Shown here: positions 25,258 to 34,004 of the stretch, one piece after another
Numbering within the stretch: the stretch's first letter is position 1
Layout of the letters: each line of letters opens with the position of its first letter
The notes under the pieces: model-generated
Seen by the model: the letters and a program-made list of their open reading frames with translations, nothing else
What the model was told of the DNA's origin: nothing
The model's database searches: none
Made by a program: the position numbers and the translations under genes
Source: Glycomyces terrestris
GTDB taxonomy: Bacteria; Actinomycetota; Actinomycetes; Mycobacteriales; Micromonosporaceae
Direction: 5' to 3'
DNA length: 64,000 nucleotides
NCBI RefSeq assembly: GCF_003933745.1
Contig: NZ_RSEB01000003.1
Location: forward strand, 62,001-126,000

Positions 25258-26388
25258 ATGTCCACCACCGCCACGGCGGCGCTCGGCGGCAGACGCCGCC
25301 GCATCGCCGTCGTCATGTCGATGGTCCTGGCCGCCGTCGCGGCCCTGACCATCTCGACCCTCTTCAGCAGAGACGAGGCAGAGGCCCACGGCGCCACCGT
25401 GTTCCCGGGCTCCCGCCAGTACTTCTGCTACTTCGACGCGCTCAGCGGCAACGGCGCGCTCGACCCGTACAACGAGGCGTGCCAGGCCGCGTTCGACCAG
25501 GTCGGCCCGACCCCGTTCTACAACTGGTTCGGGAACCTCGACTCGAACGGCGCGGGCCAGACCGTCGGGTACATCCCCGACGGCCGGCTGTGCGACGGCA
25601 ACGGCAAGGGCCCGTACAACTTCGAGCCCTTCAACGACCCGGGCAACTGGCCCCGGACCCACGTGACCGCCGGCGACACCGTCGAGTGGCGCTACAACAA
25701 CTGGGCCCACCACCCCGGCCGCTTCGACCTGTACATCACCAAGCCCGGGTGGGACCCGTCGCAGCCGATCGGCTGGGACGACATCGAGAAGTTCCAGACG
25801 ATCTCGAACCCGCCCTCGAACGGCAGCGTCGGCACCAACGACCACTACTACTACGCCAACATGACGCTGCCGCAGCGCAGCGGCTACCACATCATCTTCA
25901 CCCACTGGGTGCGCTCGGACTCGAACGAGAACTTCTACGCGTGCTCCGACGTCGTCTTCGACGGCGGCAACGGCGAGGTGACCGGCGTCCGCCCGGGCGC
26001 GAACCTGCCCGGCAACGACGGCGGCGTCGTCGACCCGCCGACGAGCGAGGACCCGACCAGCGAGGACCCGACGGGCAACCCCACCGGGGCCTGCTCCGCC
26101 ACGGCCTCGGTCTCGTCCTGGAACGGCGGCGCGACGGTGAACGTCACGGTGAAGAACAACGGCACCACGCCGGTGAGCAACTGGATGATCCACTGGATGT
26201 GGCCCGCGAACTCGGGCATCACGATCAGGGACAACTGGAGTTCGACCATCTCCAAGATGGGCGACATGCAGATGGCAGGGCCGGCCGCCTGGAACGGCAC
26301 CATCGGCGCGAACGGGACGGCGACCTTCGGGTTCAACGTCACGGGCAGCCTGACGACGATGCCGACGATGGACTGCATCCCCGGCTGA
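25258..26388 (+). CDS. secreted lytic polysaccharide monooxygenase (AA10) with CBM2
   Basis: 376 residues. A long signal peptide ends at EAEA before HGATVFPGSRQYFC; this His becomes residue 1 of the mature enzyme and forms the copper histidine brace with the second His in WAHHPGRFDLYIT. The AA10 domain spans about residues 44-235, then a Thr/Pro/Glu-rich linker (DPPTSEDPTSEDPTGNPTG), then a C-terminal CBM2 (GACSATASVSSWNGGATVNV to DCIPG) with the terminal Cys pair. It oxidatively cleaves cellulose or chitin; the CebR-like box argues for cellulose (inference). Ribosome site GAGGAG seven bases upstream. Confidence 0.95.
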   Translation: MSTTATAALGGRRRRIAVVMSMVLAAVAALTISTLFSRDEAEAHGATVFPGSRQYFCYFDALSGNGALDPYNEACQAAFDQVGPTPFYNWFGNLDSNGAGQTVGYIPDGRLCDGNGKGPYNFEPFNDPGNWPRTHVTAGDTVEWRYNNWAHHPGRFDLYITKPGWDPSQPIGWDDIEKFQTISNPPSNGSVGTNDHYYYANMTLPQRSGYHIIFTHWVRSDSNENFYACSDVVFDGGNGEVTGVRPGANLPGNDGGVVDPPTSEDPTSEDPTGNPTGACSATASVSSWNGGATVNVTVKNNGTTPVSNWMIHWMWPANSGITIRDNWSSTISKMGDMQMAGPAAWNGTIGANGTATFGFNVTGSLTTMPTMDCIPG

Positions 26389-26523
26389 CGCCCGGGTGAG
26401 CACCCCAGGTGACGTCCGCGTGGACGGAACCTGAACGATCGTCGAGAAATCGCCGCTTTCGGCTCCTCCTCCCGGGTACCCGCTGGAATACTCAGAGCAG
26501 CAGGTCTTCCGGGGGGAGGAGCC

Positions 26524-27408
26524 ATGTCAGCAGCCGCAGCGGCGTCCATGCAAGCCGCGACCGAGCCCATGACCGCGTCCACACGGGCGGGCGCCGTCAT
26601 CCAGCACTACATCTCGGACCAGGTCGACGCGCTCAACCGCGCGATCGCCGCCGCCGAACGCTACGCGCCCGGCTCCGCCGGGGCGGTGCGCGCCGCCATC
26701 CACCGCCTGCGCACCGTGATCCGCGGCTACGAGCACCTCTTCACCGAGACCCCGCGCGGGGGCCCGCAGCTCGACCAGCTCCTGGCGGCCCTGAAGCACA
26801 CCGAGGACCTCGAACGGCTCCGCGTCCACCTCGCCGACCGCTTCGACCAGCTCGGCCTCACCGCCGCCGAGTACCCGAAATGGTATGGCGCCCTTGACGA
26901 CGAGGTCCACGAGTCGTACCAGCAGATCGAGCGCGTCCACTCCCAGATGTGGGTCGCGGCCCTCCTGGGCCAGGTCCGCATGTTCGCCGAGCACGCCAAG
27001 TTCACCCGCGACGGCGACAAGCCCGCGTCCTCGCTCATGGGGGTCCTCACCAGGTCGAAGGTCCACCTGCTCGACACGTACGCGAAGCTGAGCCACGCGA
27101 CCGACCTCGTGGCCGCCCGCGACCAGACGCGCATCGCGGCCCGCGAGACGCACTTCCTCGCCGAGGCCGTCGAGCCCGCGCTCGGCCGCGCCGCCGCGGA
27201 GATCGTCGAGCCCGTCGCCGAACTCGGCCGGCTCCTCGTCGAGTACCGGCAGACCGTGGTCGCCCGCAACTGGCTCCTGCGCCTCCCGGGCGCCGACCGG
27301 GCCGACCGGCTCACCGCGAGCCTGGCCGACCTCGAGAAGGAGCACCTTCGCCAGCTCGGCGAGCAGATCGACGCCGCGGCGACCGACCTGGCCGAGCGCT
27401 GGCAGTAG
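26524..27408 (+). CDS. CHAD domain protein
   Basis: 294 residues, almost entirely helical, with the conserved His and basic residues of CHAD domains: RAAIHRLRTVIRGYEHLF (the HRLRVxxRRxR-like helix) and later basic helices. CHAD domains bind inorganic polyphosphate. No CYTH/triphosphate tunnel domain is attached, so it is a stand-alone CHAD protein. The ATG is preceded by GGGGGGAGGAGCC. Confidence 0.85.
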   Translation: MSAAAAASMQAATEPMTASTRAGAVIQHYISDQVDALNRAIAAAERYAPGSAGAVRAAIHRLRTVIRGYEHLFTETPRGGPQLDQLLAALKHTEDLERLRVHLADRFDQLGLTAAEYPKWYGALDDEVHESYQQIERVHSQMWVAALLGQVRMFAEHAKFTRDGDKPASSLMGVLTRSKVHLLDTYAKLSHATDLVAARDQTRIAARETHFLAEAVEPALGRAAAEIVEPVAELGRLLVEYRQTVVARNWLLRLPGADRADRLTASLADLEKEHLRQLGEQIDAAATDLAERWQ

Positions 27409-27413
27409 CCGAA

Positions 27414-27457
27414 GCGGACGACGGCGGGCGCCCCCGGGGGCGCCCGCCGTCGTCCGC
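27414..27457. terminator. 44-bp perfect palindrome terminator after CHAD gene
   Basis: Two perfect 22-base arms (27414-27435 and 27436-27457) with no separate loop, between the convergent CHAD and DUF885 genes. Confidence 0.75.
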
Positions 27458-27459
27458 GC

Positions 27460-29103
27460 TCACTTCCGCAGCACGGCCGCGAGGTTGTCCAGGCCCATCG
27501 GGCCGAGGTCGAGCGCCGCGGTGTGCCAGGCCTTGAGGTCGAAGCCGGCGCCGGCGGCGGCCTTCGCCTCGTCGCGGGCCGCGACCCAGGCGCGCTCGCC
27601 GAGCTTGTAGCAGATCGCCTGCGCCGGCCAGCCCTGGTAGCGCACGATCTCGGGCCGGGCCCGGTGGGCCGGGACACGGCCGCGGGTGGTGAGCACGTCG
27701 AGCGCGGTGTCGAAGCTCCACTCCCTGCCGTGCCGCTCGGCCTCGGCGTCCGGCAGCGGGTAGCCGAGGTGCCAGCCGATGTCGATGACGACGCGGGCGG
27801 CGCGCATCGCCGAGCCGCCGAGCATCCCCAGGCGCGAGCCGGTCTCGGTGAACCAGCCGAGCTCGTCGCAGAGCCGCTCGGCGTACAGCGCCCAGCCCTC
27901 CGAATGCCCTGAGACCGAACCGAACAGCCGCGTGAAGCGCGAGAGCCGGTCCCCCGCGACCCGGGTCTGGCCGACCTGGAGGTGGTGGCCGGGGACGCCC
28001 TCGTGGAACACGGTCGTCAGCTCGTCCCAGGTCCCGAACCGCTCGCCGTCGGACACGGGCCACCAGGTGCGGCCCGGCCGCGTCAGGTCCTCGCTGGGGC
28101 CGGTGTAGTACGGCGCGCCGGAGGAGGAGCCGTGCACGAGCTGCACGTCGAGGTCCATCAGCCGCGGGTGGATGTCGAAGTGGACGCCGTCGAGCGCTTC
28201 GAGCGCCCCGCGGTGCTTCTCCTGGAGCCAGGCGAGGAACGCCTCGTGCGTGTCGAGCGACCTGGTCGCGTTCAGGTGCTCGGTGACCTCGTCGAGGCTC
28301 GCGCCGGGGAGGATCTTCGCGGCCTCGGCGGCCATCTCCTCCTCGATGCGGTGCAGCTCCTCCCAGCCCCATTCGTACGCGTCGCGCGGGTCGAGGCGCG
28401 AGCCGAGCGTGTACCGGGCCGCGAGCAGGTACCGCTCCTCGCCGACGCCGTCGGCCGGGTCGGCGTGCGGCAGGTACCGCTGCTCGAGGTAGGCCGCGGC
28501 GTCGGCGTACCCGGCGTACGCGGCGTCGGCGGCCGCGCGCAGCTCCGCTGCGAGCGGGCCCTCGCCGTAGGCCTGGAGGTGCTTGTCGAAGACGCGGGAC
28601 TCGGCGGTGCGGCGGGCCTGCTTGGCGCCCTCGGCGGCCTGGCGGGCGGACGCGGTCTGGCCCGCCTCGATCCCGGCGTCCATGGCCTGGCGCCAGGTGC
28701 CGAGCATCTCGGGGATCGCGCGCATCCGGGCGGCGTTGAGCGCCCAGTCGTCCTCGCCCGACCGCGGGGCGACGTCGACGTAGCCGACGAGGCTCTGGAA
28801 GATCCCGAACGGCACCTGAAGGGACCGGCGCCACTCGCCGGCCTCGTGGCGGTCGACGAGCACCGCGAGGCGCTCCTCCATGTGGCGCTTCGCGAGGTCG
28901 TCGTCCGGCCCGGTCGGGTCGAGCGCGCGCAGCCTCGCGAGCGTGTCGCGGTTGAGCCGGGCGCGCTCGGCCTCGGCGTCGGGCCCGAAGTCGGTGGCGG
29001 TGCCGAAGTCGCCCGTGACGCCCACGGCCCCGGCCCACATCGGGTTCAGGCGCGCGGACGCGTCGATGTACTCGTCGGCGAGCGCGAAGATCGGGGTCGC
29101 CAT
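27460..29103 (-). CDS. DUF885 family metallohydrolase-like protein (copy B)
   Basis: 547 residues. DUF885 proteins are soluble, helical, peptidase-like proteins. The zinc-site motif is visible as TVFHEGVPGHHLQVGQ, with a downstream Glu-rich HSEGWALYAERLCDELGW. No signal peptide, so cytoplasmic. It is a tandem paralog of the gene directly upstream; the two align nearly end to end, from PIFALADEYI to LGPxGLDNLAAVLR. The ATG overlaps the upstream stop by one base (TGATG), so translation is coupled. Confidence 0.88.
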   Translation of the reverse strand: MATPIFALADEYIDASARLNPMWAGAVGVTGDFGTATDFGPDAEAERARLNRDTLARLRALDPTGPDDDLAKRHMEERLAVLVDRHEAGEWRRSLQVPFGIFQSLVGYVDVAPRSGEDDWALNAARMRAIPEMLGTWRQAMDAGIEAGQTASARQAAEGAKQARRTAESRVFDKHLQAYGEGPLAAELRAAADAAYAGYADAAAYLEQRYLPHADPADGVGEERYLLAARYTLGSRLDPRDAYEWGWEELHRIEEEMAAEAAKILPGASLDEVTEHLNATRSLDTHEAFLAWLQEKHRGALEALDGVHFDIHPRLMDLDVQLVHGSSSGAPYYTGPSEDLTRPGRTWWPVSDGERFGTWDELTTVFHEGVPGHHLQVGQTRVAGDRLSRFTRLFGSVSGHSEGWALYAERLCDELGWFTETGSRLGMLGGSAMRAARVVIDIGWHLGYPLPDAEAERHGREWSFDTALDVLTTRGRVPAHRARPEIVRYQGWPAQAICYKLGERAWVAARDEAKAAAGAGFDLKAWHTAALDLGPMGLDNLAAVLRK

Positions 29104-30749
29104 CACTCGCCCCTGAGGACGGCGGCGAGGTTGTCGAGGCCGATCGGGCCCAGGTTCAGGGCCGCGGTGTGCCAGGCCTTGAGGTCGAAGCCGGCGCCGG
29201 CGGCGGCCTTCGCCTCGTCGCGGGCGGCGACCCAGGCCCGTTCGCCGAGCTTGTAGCAGATGGCCTGGCCCGGCCAGCCCGCGTAGCGGACGATCTCGGG
29301 GTGGGCGCGGTGCTCGGCGATGCGGCCGCGGGTGGTGAGGACGTCGAGGGCGGTGTCGAAGTCCCACCGCTCGCCGTGCCGCTTCGCCTCGGCCGCGGGC
29401 AGCGGGTAGCCGAGGTGCCAGCCGACGTCGATGACGACGCGGGCGGCGCGGAGCGCGGAGCCCTTGAGCATGCCGAGGCGGGTGCCCGGCTCGGTGAACC
29501 AGCCGAGGTCGTCGCAGAGGCGCTCGGCGTACAGGGCCCAGCCCTCGGCGTGGCCGGAGACGGTGCCGAGGACCTTCGCGAAGCGCGAGAGGCCGTCGCC
29601 GGCGACCTTGGACTGGCCGATCTGGAGGTGGTGGCCGGGGACGCCTTCGTGGAAGACGGTGGTCAGCTCGCCCCAGACGCGGAAGCGCTCGCGGTCGGCG
29701 ACGGGCCACCAGGTGCGGCCCGGGCGGGTGAGGTCCTCGCTGGGGCCGGTGTAGTAGGCCGATCCGGCCGAGGAGCCGTGCACGAGCTGCACGTCGAGGT
29801 CCATCAGCCGCGGGTCGATGTCGAAGTGGACGCCGTTCAAGGCTTCGAGGGCGCCGCGGTGCCTGTCCTGGAGCCAGGCGAGGTACTCCTCGGCGGTGTC
29901 GAGCGCCTCGGTCGCGTCGAGGTGCGCGATGACGGCGTCGAGCCCGGCGCCTGGGAGGAGGCGCTCGGCCTCGGCCTCCATCTCGGCTTCGATGCGGTGC
30001 AGCTCGTCCCAGGCCCACGCGTAGGCGTCGCGCGGGTCGAGGACGGCGCCGAGGGTGGAGCGGGCGGCGAGGAGGTAGCGCTCCTCGCCGACGCCGTCGG
30101 TGGGGGCGGCGCGGGGGGCGTAGGTCTGCTCGAGGTAGTCGGCGGCGGCCGCGAAGGCGGCGTACGCGGCGTCGGCGGCCTCGCGGAGGTCGGCGGCCTG
30201 CGGGCCGTCGCCGTAGGCCTGGAGGTGCTTGTCGAAGACGCGGGACTCGGCGGTGCGGCGGGCCTGCTTGGCGCCTTCGAGAGCCTGGCGGACGGCGACC
30301 GTCTGACCGGTCTCGATGCCGGCGTTCAGGGTCTGGCGCCAGGTCGCGAGCATCTCGGGGATCGCGCGCATGCGGGCGGCGTTGAGGCGCCAGTCGCCTT
30401 CGGTCTCGCGCGGCGCGAGGTCGATGTAGCCGACGAGGCTCTGGAGGAGGCCGTAGGGGACGCGCAGGGCCCGGCGCCATTCGCCCGCGTCGTGGCGGTC
30501 GACGGCGACCTGGAGGCGCTCGGCCATGTGGAGCCTGGCGAGGTCGTCGGCGGGGCCGGTGGACTCGAGGGCGGCGAGGCGGGCGAGGGTGTCGCGGTCG
30601 AGCTTCGCGCGCTGCTCGACGGCGTCGGGGCCGAAGTCGGTGGCGACGCCGAAGTCGCCCTTGATGCCGACGGCGCCGGCGAACATGGGGTCGAGCTGCG
30701 CGTACGAGGTGATGTACTCGTCGGCGAGAGCGAAGATCGGTGAGGTCAT
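29103..30749 (-). CDS. DUF885 family metallohydrolase-like protein (copy A)
   Basis: 548 residues, same architecture as the following copy: N-terminal PIFALADEYITSYAQLDPMFAGAVG, central GVHFDIDPRLMDLDVQLVHGSSAG, zinc-type motif TVFHEGVPGHHLQIGQ and HAEGWALYAERLCDDLGWF. It lies 50 bases downstream of nuoJ on the same strand and could be part of the same transcript, although nothing known links these enzymes to complex I. Confidence 0.88.
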   Translation of the reverse strand: MTSPIFALADEYITSYAQLDPMFAGAVGIKGDFGVATDFGPDAVEQRAKLDRDTLARLAALESTGPADDLARLHMAERLQVAVDRHDAGEWRRALRVPYGLLQSLVGYIDLAPRETEGDWRLNAARMRAIPEMLATWRQTLNAGIETGQTVAVRQALEGAKQARRTAESRVFDKHLQAYGDGPQAADLREAADAAYAAFAAAADYLEQTYAPRAAPTDGVGEERYLLAARSTLGAVLDPRDAYAWAWDELHRIEAEMEAEAERLLPGAGLDAVIAHLDATEALDTAEEYLAWLQDRHRGALEALNGVHFDIDPRLMDLDVQLVHGSSAGSAYYTGPSEDLTRPGRTWWPVADRERFRVWGELTTVFHEGVPGHHLQIGQSKVAGDGLSRFAKVLGTVSGHAEGWALYAERLCDDLGWFTEPGTRLGMLKGSALRAARVVIDVGWHLGYPLPAAEAKRHGERWDFDTALDVLTTRGRIAEHRAHPEIVRYAGWPGQAICYKLGERAWVAARDEAKAAAGAGFDLKAWHTAALNLGPIGLDNLAAVLRGE

Positions 30750-30799
30750 GCCCGCTAGCTTACCGCCCGGCTAGGAAACATCCGTTTCAAGATCGGCGG

Positions 30800-31291
30800 T
30801 CATCGTGACCTCGTCGAGACCGTGACGGCGCCGACGAGCGCGGCCAGCAGGAGCAGCGAGAGCACCTCGAACGGCAGCACCCATTCGGCGAAGACCGCCT
30901 CGCCCATGGTCGCCGCGCCGCCGTCGCCCCGCGCTTCGGCCTTCGTCCAGCCGAACGCGCCGACCATGACGGCTGCGAGGCCGAGCCCGACCCCGCCCGC
31001 GACGACGGCCCCGGGCCAGCGCGCGCGGTCGAGGTCGTCGGACGGGTCGGTGGGCGCCTTCGTGAGCATGGTCGCGAACAGCAGGAGCACGACGATCGCG
31101 CCGACGTAGACGAGGACGAGGACCCACGCGAGGAACTCGGCGGCGAGCACGAGCGCGGCCCCGGCGATCCCGGCGAACGCGACGGCGAGCCACAGGCCGG
31201 CGCGCACGATCCGGTCGGTGGTGACGACGGCGAGCGCGGCGCCGAGCGCGAGGAGCCCGAACGCGGCGAGCAGCGCGTCGGCGAGCGTCAC
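30800..31291 (-). CDS. nuoJ: NADH-quinone oxidoreductase subunit J (orphan)
   Basis: 163 residues, five predicted membrane helices with the NuoJ pattern ([37 protein letters not shown], then [24 protein letters not shown]). The VYVGAI motif with its conserved membrane Tyr/Gly is present. The GTG start overlaps the nuoI stop (GTGA). The usual next gene nuoK is absent; only a ten-codon frame and then the DUF885 genes follow. Confidence 0.9.
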   Translation of the reverse strand: MTLADALLAAFGLLALGAALAVVTTDRIVRAGLWLAVAFAGIAGAALVLAAEFLAWVLVLVYVGAIVVLLLFATMLTKAPTDPSDDLDRARWPGAVVAGGVGLGLAAVMVGAFGWTKAEARGDGGAATMGEAVFAEWVLPFEVLSLLLLAALVGAVTVSTRSR

Positions 31292-31752
31292 GCGTCCTCC
31301 TCCTGCGGGAGCGCGGCGGGCGGCACGTGGCCGAGCCACTCCCCCAGGTGCGCCTTGTCGTGGAGGAGGTCGCGGATGTCGCCTTCGGCATAGGCGAAGT
31401 CGGGGGCCCAGAAGAGGGCGTCGAAGGGGCAGACGTCGACGCAGATCCCGCAGTACATGCACAGGGAGAAGTCGATGTCGAAGCGGTCGAGGACGTTGAC
31501 CTGGCGGGGCCGGGCGGCGCCTTCGGCCTCGACGGTCTCCTTGTGGGAGTCGATGTAGATGCACCAGTCGGGGCATTCGCGGGCGCACAGCATGCAGGAG
31601 GTGCAGTTGCCCTCGTGGAGGGCGATGACGCCGCGGGTGCGCTCGGGCAGCTCGGGCTCGTGCTCGGGGTACTGGCGGGTGACGGCGCGGCGCGCGGCGG
31701 TGCGCGCGGTCGCGGCGAGACCGCTGACCAGTCCGCTCCCGGGAAGCCTCAT
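31288..31752 (-). CDS. nuoI: NADH-quinone oxidoreductase subunit I (orphan)
   Basis: 154 residues. Carries two [4Fe-4S] clusters, [12 protein letters not shown] and [12 protein letters not shown], with the NuoI linker [12 protein letters not shown] and the conserved [16 protein letters not shown] tail. It passes electrons through the peripheral arm of complex I. The N-terminus ([22 protein letters not shown]) is short. It heads the nuoIJ pair; neither nuoH upstream nor nuoK downstream is present. Confidence 0.92.
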   Translation of the reverse strand: MRLPGSGLVSGLAATARTAARRAVTRQYPEHEPELPERTRGVIALHEGNCTSCMLCARECPDWCIYIDSHKETVEAEGAARPRQVNVLDRFDIDFSLCMYCGICVDVCPFDALFWAPDFAYAEGDIRDLLHDKAHLGEWLGHVPPAALPQEEDA

Positions 31753-31955
31753 GTCCTCATCGTGGCAGAAGCGGGCGCGGTTTTCCAGCCCCGACAAGCG
31801 GTCCGGCGGATCGGACTGTCCGATTCCCGACTGGCGCGGGGCGCTCCCGTTTTCCGATGAACGGCCTTGGACCATCGGCCGCAGCCGTTACCGTGAGCTC
31901 TTGACACGTCACGCCGCCGGGCCGGTCCCGGTGACGATCGGGAGGAACCGTGCCC

Positions 31956-32432
31956 ATGCGAATGACGCAGCCCGTCCGGGGGATGCTCGCGGCGATCGCG
32001 CTCAGCGCCGCGCTCGTGCTGTCCGGCGCCGCTCCGGCGCAGGCGGCCATCACCGTCACGCTCTCGCCGACGACGGGGACGAAGGGGACCCTCGTCGGCG
32101 TCCTGGCCTCGAACTGCGACCAGGACGCGACCGGCGACATCGAGGGCACGAACGTCAGCTTCAAGCTGCCGAAGAACAACAACAACGCGACCGGGACGTT
32201 CACGGTGACCGACGAGATGAAGCCGGGCTCGTACACGGTGGCGGTCACGTGCGGCTCGGACACCGCGTCGGCGAAGTTCACGGTGACCTCGGGGGCGGCC
32301 CCGGCGACCGGCGGCGGCTCGACCGCCTCGGACGCGGCGTCGGTCGCGCTGTGGTCGGGCGCGGGCCTCGTGCTCGCGGCGGCCGCGGGCATGTGGCTGC
32401 TCAAGCGCCGCGGCGGCGTCCCGGCCGCCTAG
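31956..32432 (+). CDS. secreted surface protein with C-terminal membrane anchor, partner of sortase
   Basis: 158 residues. Signal peptide about 1-30 (ending APAQA), then a beta-rich domain of about 85 residues with two cysteines (SNCDQD, VTCGSD). A Gly/Ser/Thr linker (APATGGGSTASD), a membrane helix (VALWSGAGLVLAAAAGMWL) and a positive tail (LKRRGG) follow. The anchor resembles a sortase cell-wall sorting signal, but no LPXTG is present; PATGG is the closest match. Its stop abuts the class F sortase start, so it is the likely substrate (inference). A GTG at 31950 is an alternative start. Confidence 0.8.
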   Translation: MRMTQPVRGMLAAIALSAALVLSGAAPAQAAITVTLSPTTGTKGTLVGVLASNCDQDATGDIEGTNVSFKLPKNNNNATGTFTVTDEMKPGSYTVAVTCGSDTASAKFTVTSGAAPATGGGSTASDAASVALWSGAGLVLAAAAGMWLLKRRGGVPAA

Positions 32433-33158
32433 ATGGGCGCCGACGACAGGCCGGTCCACCGGCCGGAACCCGCGTTCCGGCCGGTGGCGGCCGTCGTGCT
32501 CTCGTTCCTGCTCGCCGGGGGCCTCGGTCTGATGATCGGGAGCGTCACGCCGGTGCCCTCGCTCCACTGGCCCGAGTTCGGGAACCCGTTCCGGGACGAC
32601 CCGTTCGCGGTCGCCGACCCCGCGGGCGGGGACTGGCTCGACCGCTCGGCGCCGACGCGCGTCGACATCGACCGGATCGGCGTCCACGCCCCGCTCGCGC
32701 CGCTGGGCCTGGACTACCGGGGCGACTTCGAGGTGCCGCGGATGTGGCGGCCGCACGAGGCCGGCTGGTTCGAGCCGGGCCCGGCGCCGGGCGAGTTCGG
32801 GCCGGCGGTCCTGATGGGCCACGTGGACACCGAGCGGAGCGGCCCGGCCGTGTTCTTCGCCGTGCGGCGCCTCGAGGAGGGCGACGCGATCGAGGTGACC
32901 CGCGAGGACGGCCTCATCGTGTCCTACGAGGTCACGGCCGTGGAGTCGTTCCCGAAGCGGCGCCTGCCGTACGAGGACGTCTTCGGCGTCGAGCCCGAGC
33001 CGGTGCTGCGCCTGATCACGTGCGGCGGCGAGTTCGACCGCCGCACCGGCGACTACACCGAGAACGTGGTGGTGTTCGCCGAGTACGCGGGCCACCGCCG
33101 GGCCACCGGGAAGGACCTCGACCGCCCCTTGAACGGCCGCGACGCCTTCGCCGACTGA
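32433..33158 (+). CDS. class F sortase
   Basis: 241 residues. An N-terminal membrane helix (about 18-42) anchors an extracytoplasmic sortase fold. The catalytic His is in AVLMGHVDTE, the catalytic Cys in RLITCGGEFDRRTGDYTENVVVFAEY, which also carries the catalytic Arg. This compact form with TCGG...Y is typical of class F, the actinobacterial sortases with poorly known substrates. It starts on the base after the upstream surface protein's stop. Length is normal. Confidence 0.92.
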   Translation: MGADDRPVHRPEPAFRPVAAVVLSFLLAGGLGLMIGSVTPVPSLHWPEFGNPFRDDPFAVADPAGGDWLDRSAPTRVDIDRIGVHAPLAPLGLDYRGDFEVPRMWRPHEAGWFEPGPAPGEFGPAVLMGHVDTERSGPAVFFAVRRLEEGDAIEVTREDGLIVSYEVTAVESFPKRRLPYEDVFGVEPEPVLRLITCGGEFDRRTGDYTENVVVFAEYAGHRRATGKDLDRPLNGRDAFAD

Positions 33159-33162
33159 ACGC

Positions 33163-33192
33163 CGGCGGGCGCACCGGCCGGTGCGCCCGCCG
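33163..33192. terminator. perfect palindrome terminator after sortase
   Basis: CGGCGGGCGCACCGG directly followed by its reverse complement; between convergent genes. Confidence 0.7.
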
Positions 33193-33197
33193 ACGGC

Positions 33198-34004
33198 TCA
33201 AGCGGTGACGCGCTCGAAGGCGGCCTTCGTCTCCGCGAACACCTCGGCTCCCGGGCGGGCCCAGAGGGCGTCGTTGAAGAGCTCCACCTCGATCGGGCCG
33301 GTGAACCCGGTGGCGTCCACTTCGGCGAGGTAGCGCTTGAAGTCGACGCAGCCGTCGCCGAGCTGGCCGCGGCCGGTGAGGACGCCCGCGGGGAGCGGGG
33401 TGACCCAGTCGGCGAACTGGAAGGACGCGATGCGGCCTTCGCGCCCGGCCCGCGCGATGCCCTGCCACACCTGCGGGTCCCACCAGACGTGGTAGGTGTC
33501 GACCACGACGCCGACCGCCTCGGGGGCGAACGGCGCGGCGAGGTCGAGCGCCTCGTTCAAGGTGGTCACGACACAGCGGTCGGAGGCGAACATCGGGTGC
33601 AGCGGCTCGATCGCGAGCGTGACGCCGCGCTCGCGGGCGTACGGGGCGAGTTCGGCGAGGGCCTGCCGCACGCCGTCGCGCGCGGAGTCGATCGTGCCGC
33701 CGTCGGGGATGCCCCCGGAGACGAGGACGAGGACCGGGGCGCCGACCGCGGCGGCCTCGTCGATCGCCCTCCGGTTGTCCTCCAGCGCCGCCGGGGTCGG
33801 GTCGGTGAAGAACCCGGCCCGGCACAGGCTGGTGACCGCGACGCCGGCGTCCCGGACGAGCTTCGCGGTGGCCGCGACGCCCATCTCCTGCACGGGCTCG
33901 CGCCACAGGCCGATGCCGGCCCCGGCGCGCGCGCACGCCTCGACCGCTTCGCGCTGGTCCCAGAACTTCGCCGTCGCGTGGTTGAACGCGAACCGCGCGC
34001 TCAT
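33198..34004 (-). CDS. sugar phosphate isomerase/epimerase (xylose isomerase-like TIM barrel)
   Basis: 268 residues of the AP-endonuclease-2 TIM-barrel family. Metal ligand positions are visible in LAIEPLHPM (Glu), VVVDTYHVWWDP (Asp, His), FQFADWV and PIEVELFND (Glu). Such enzymes isomerise, epimerise or dehydrate sugars and inosose-like compounds. The ATG overlaps the DUF993 stop by four bases. Last gene of a three-gene carbohydrate operon. Confidence 0.88.
   Translation of the reverse strand: MSARFAFNHATAKFWDQREAVEACARAGAGIGLWREPVQEMGVAATAKLVRDAGVAVTSLCRAGFFTDPTPAALEDNRRAIDEAAAVGAPVLVLVSGGIPDGGTIDSARDGVRQALAELAPYARERGVTLAIEPLHPMFASDRCVVTTLNEALDLAAPFAPEAVGVVVDTYHVWWDPQVWQGIARAGREGRIASFQFADWVTPLPAGVLTGRGQLGDGCVDFKRYLAEVDATGFTGPIEVELFNDALWARPGAEVFAETKAAFERVTA

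Noticed and set aside
30771-30803. Ten-codon frame [10 protein letters not shown] after nuoJ as a nuoK remnant
   Set aside because: It is far too short and bears no likeness to the NuoK N-terminus.
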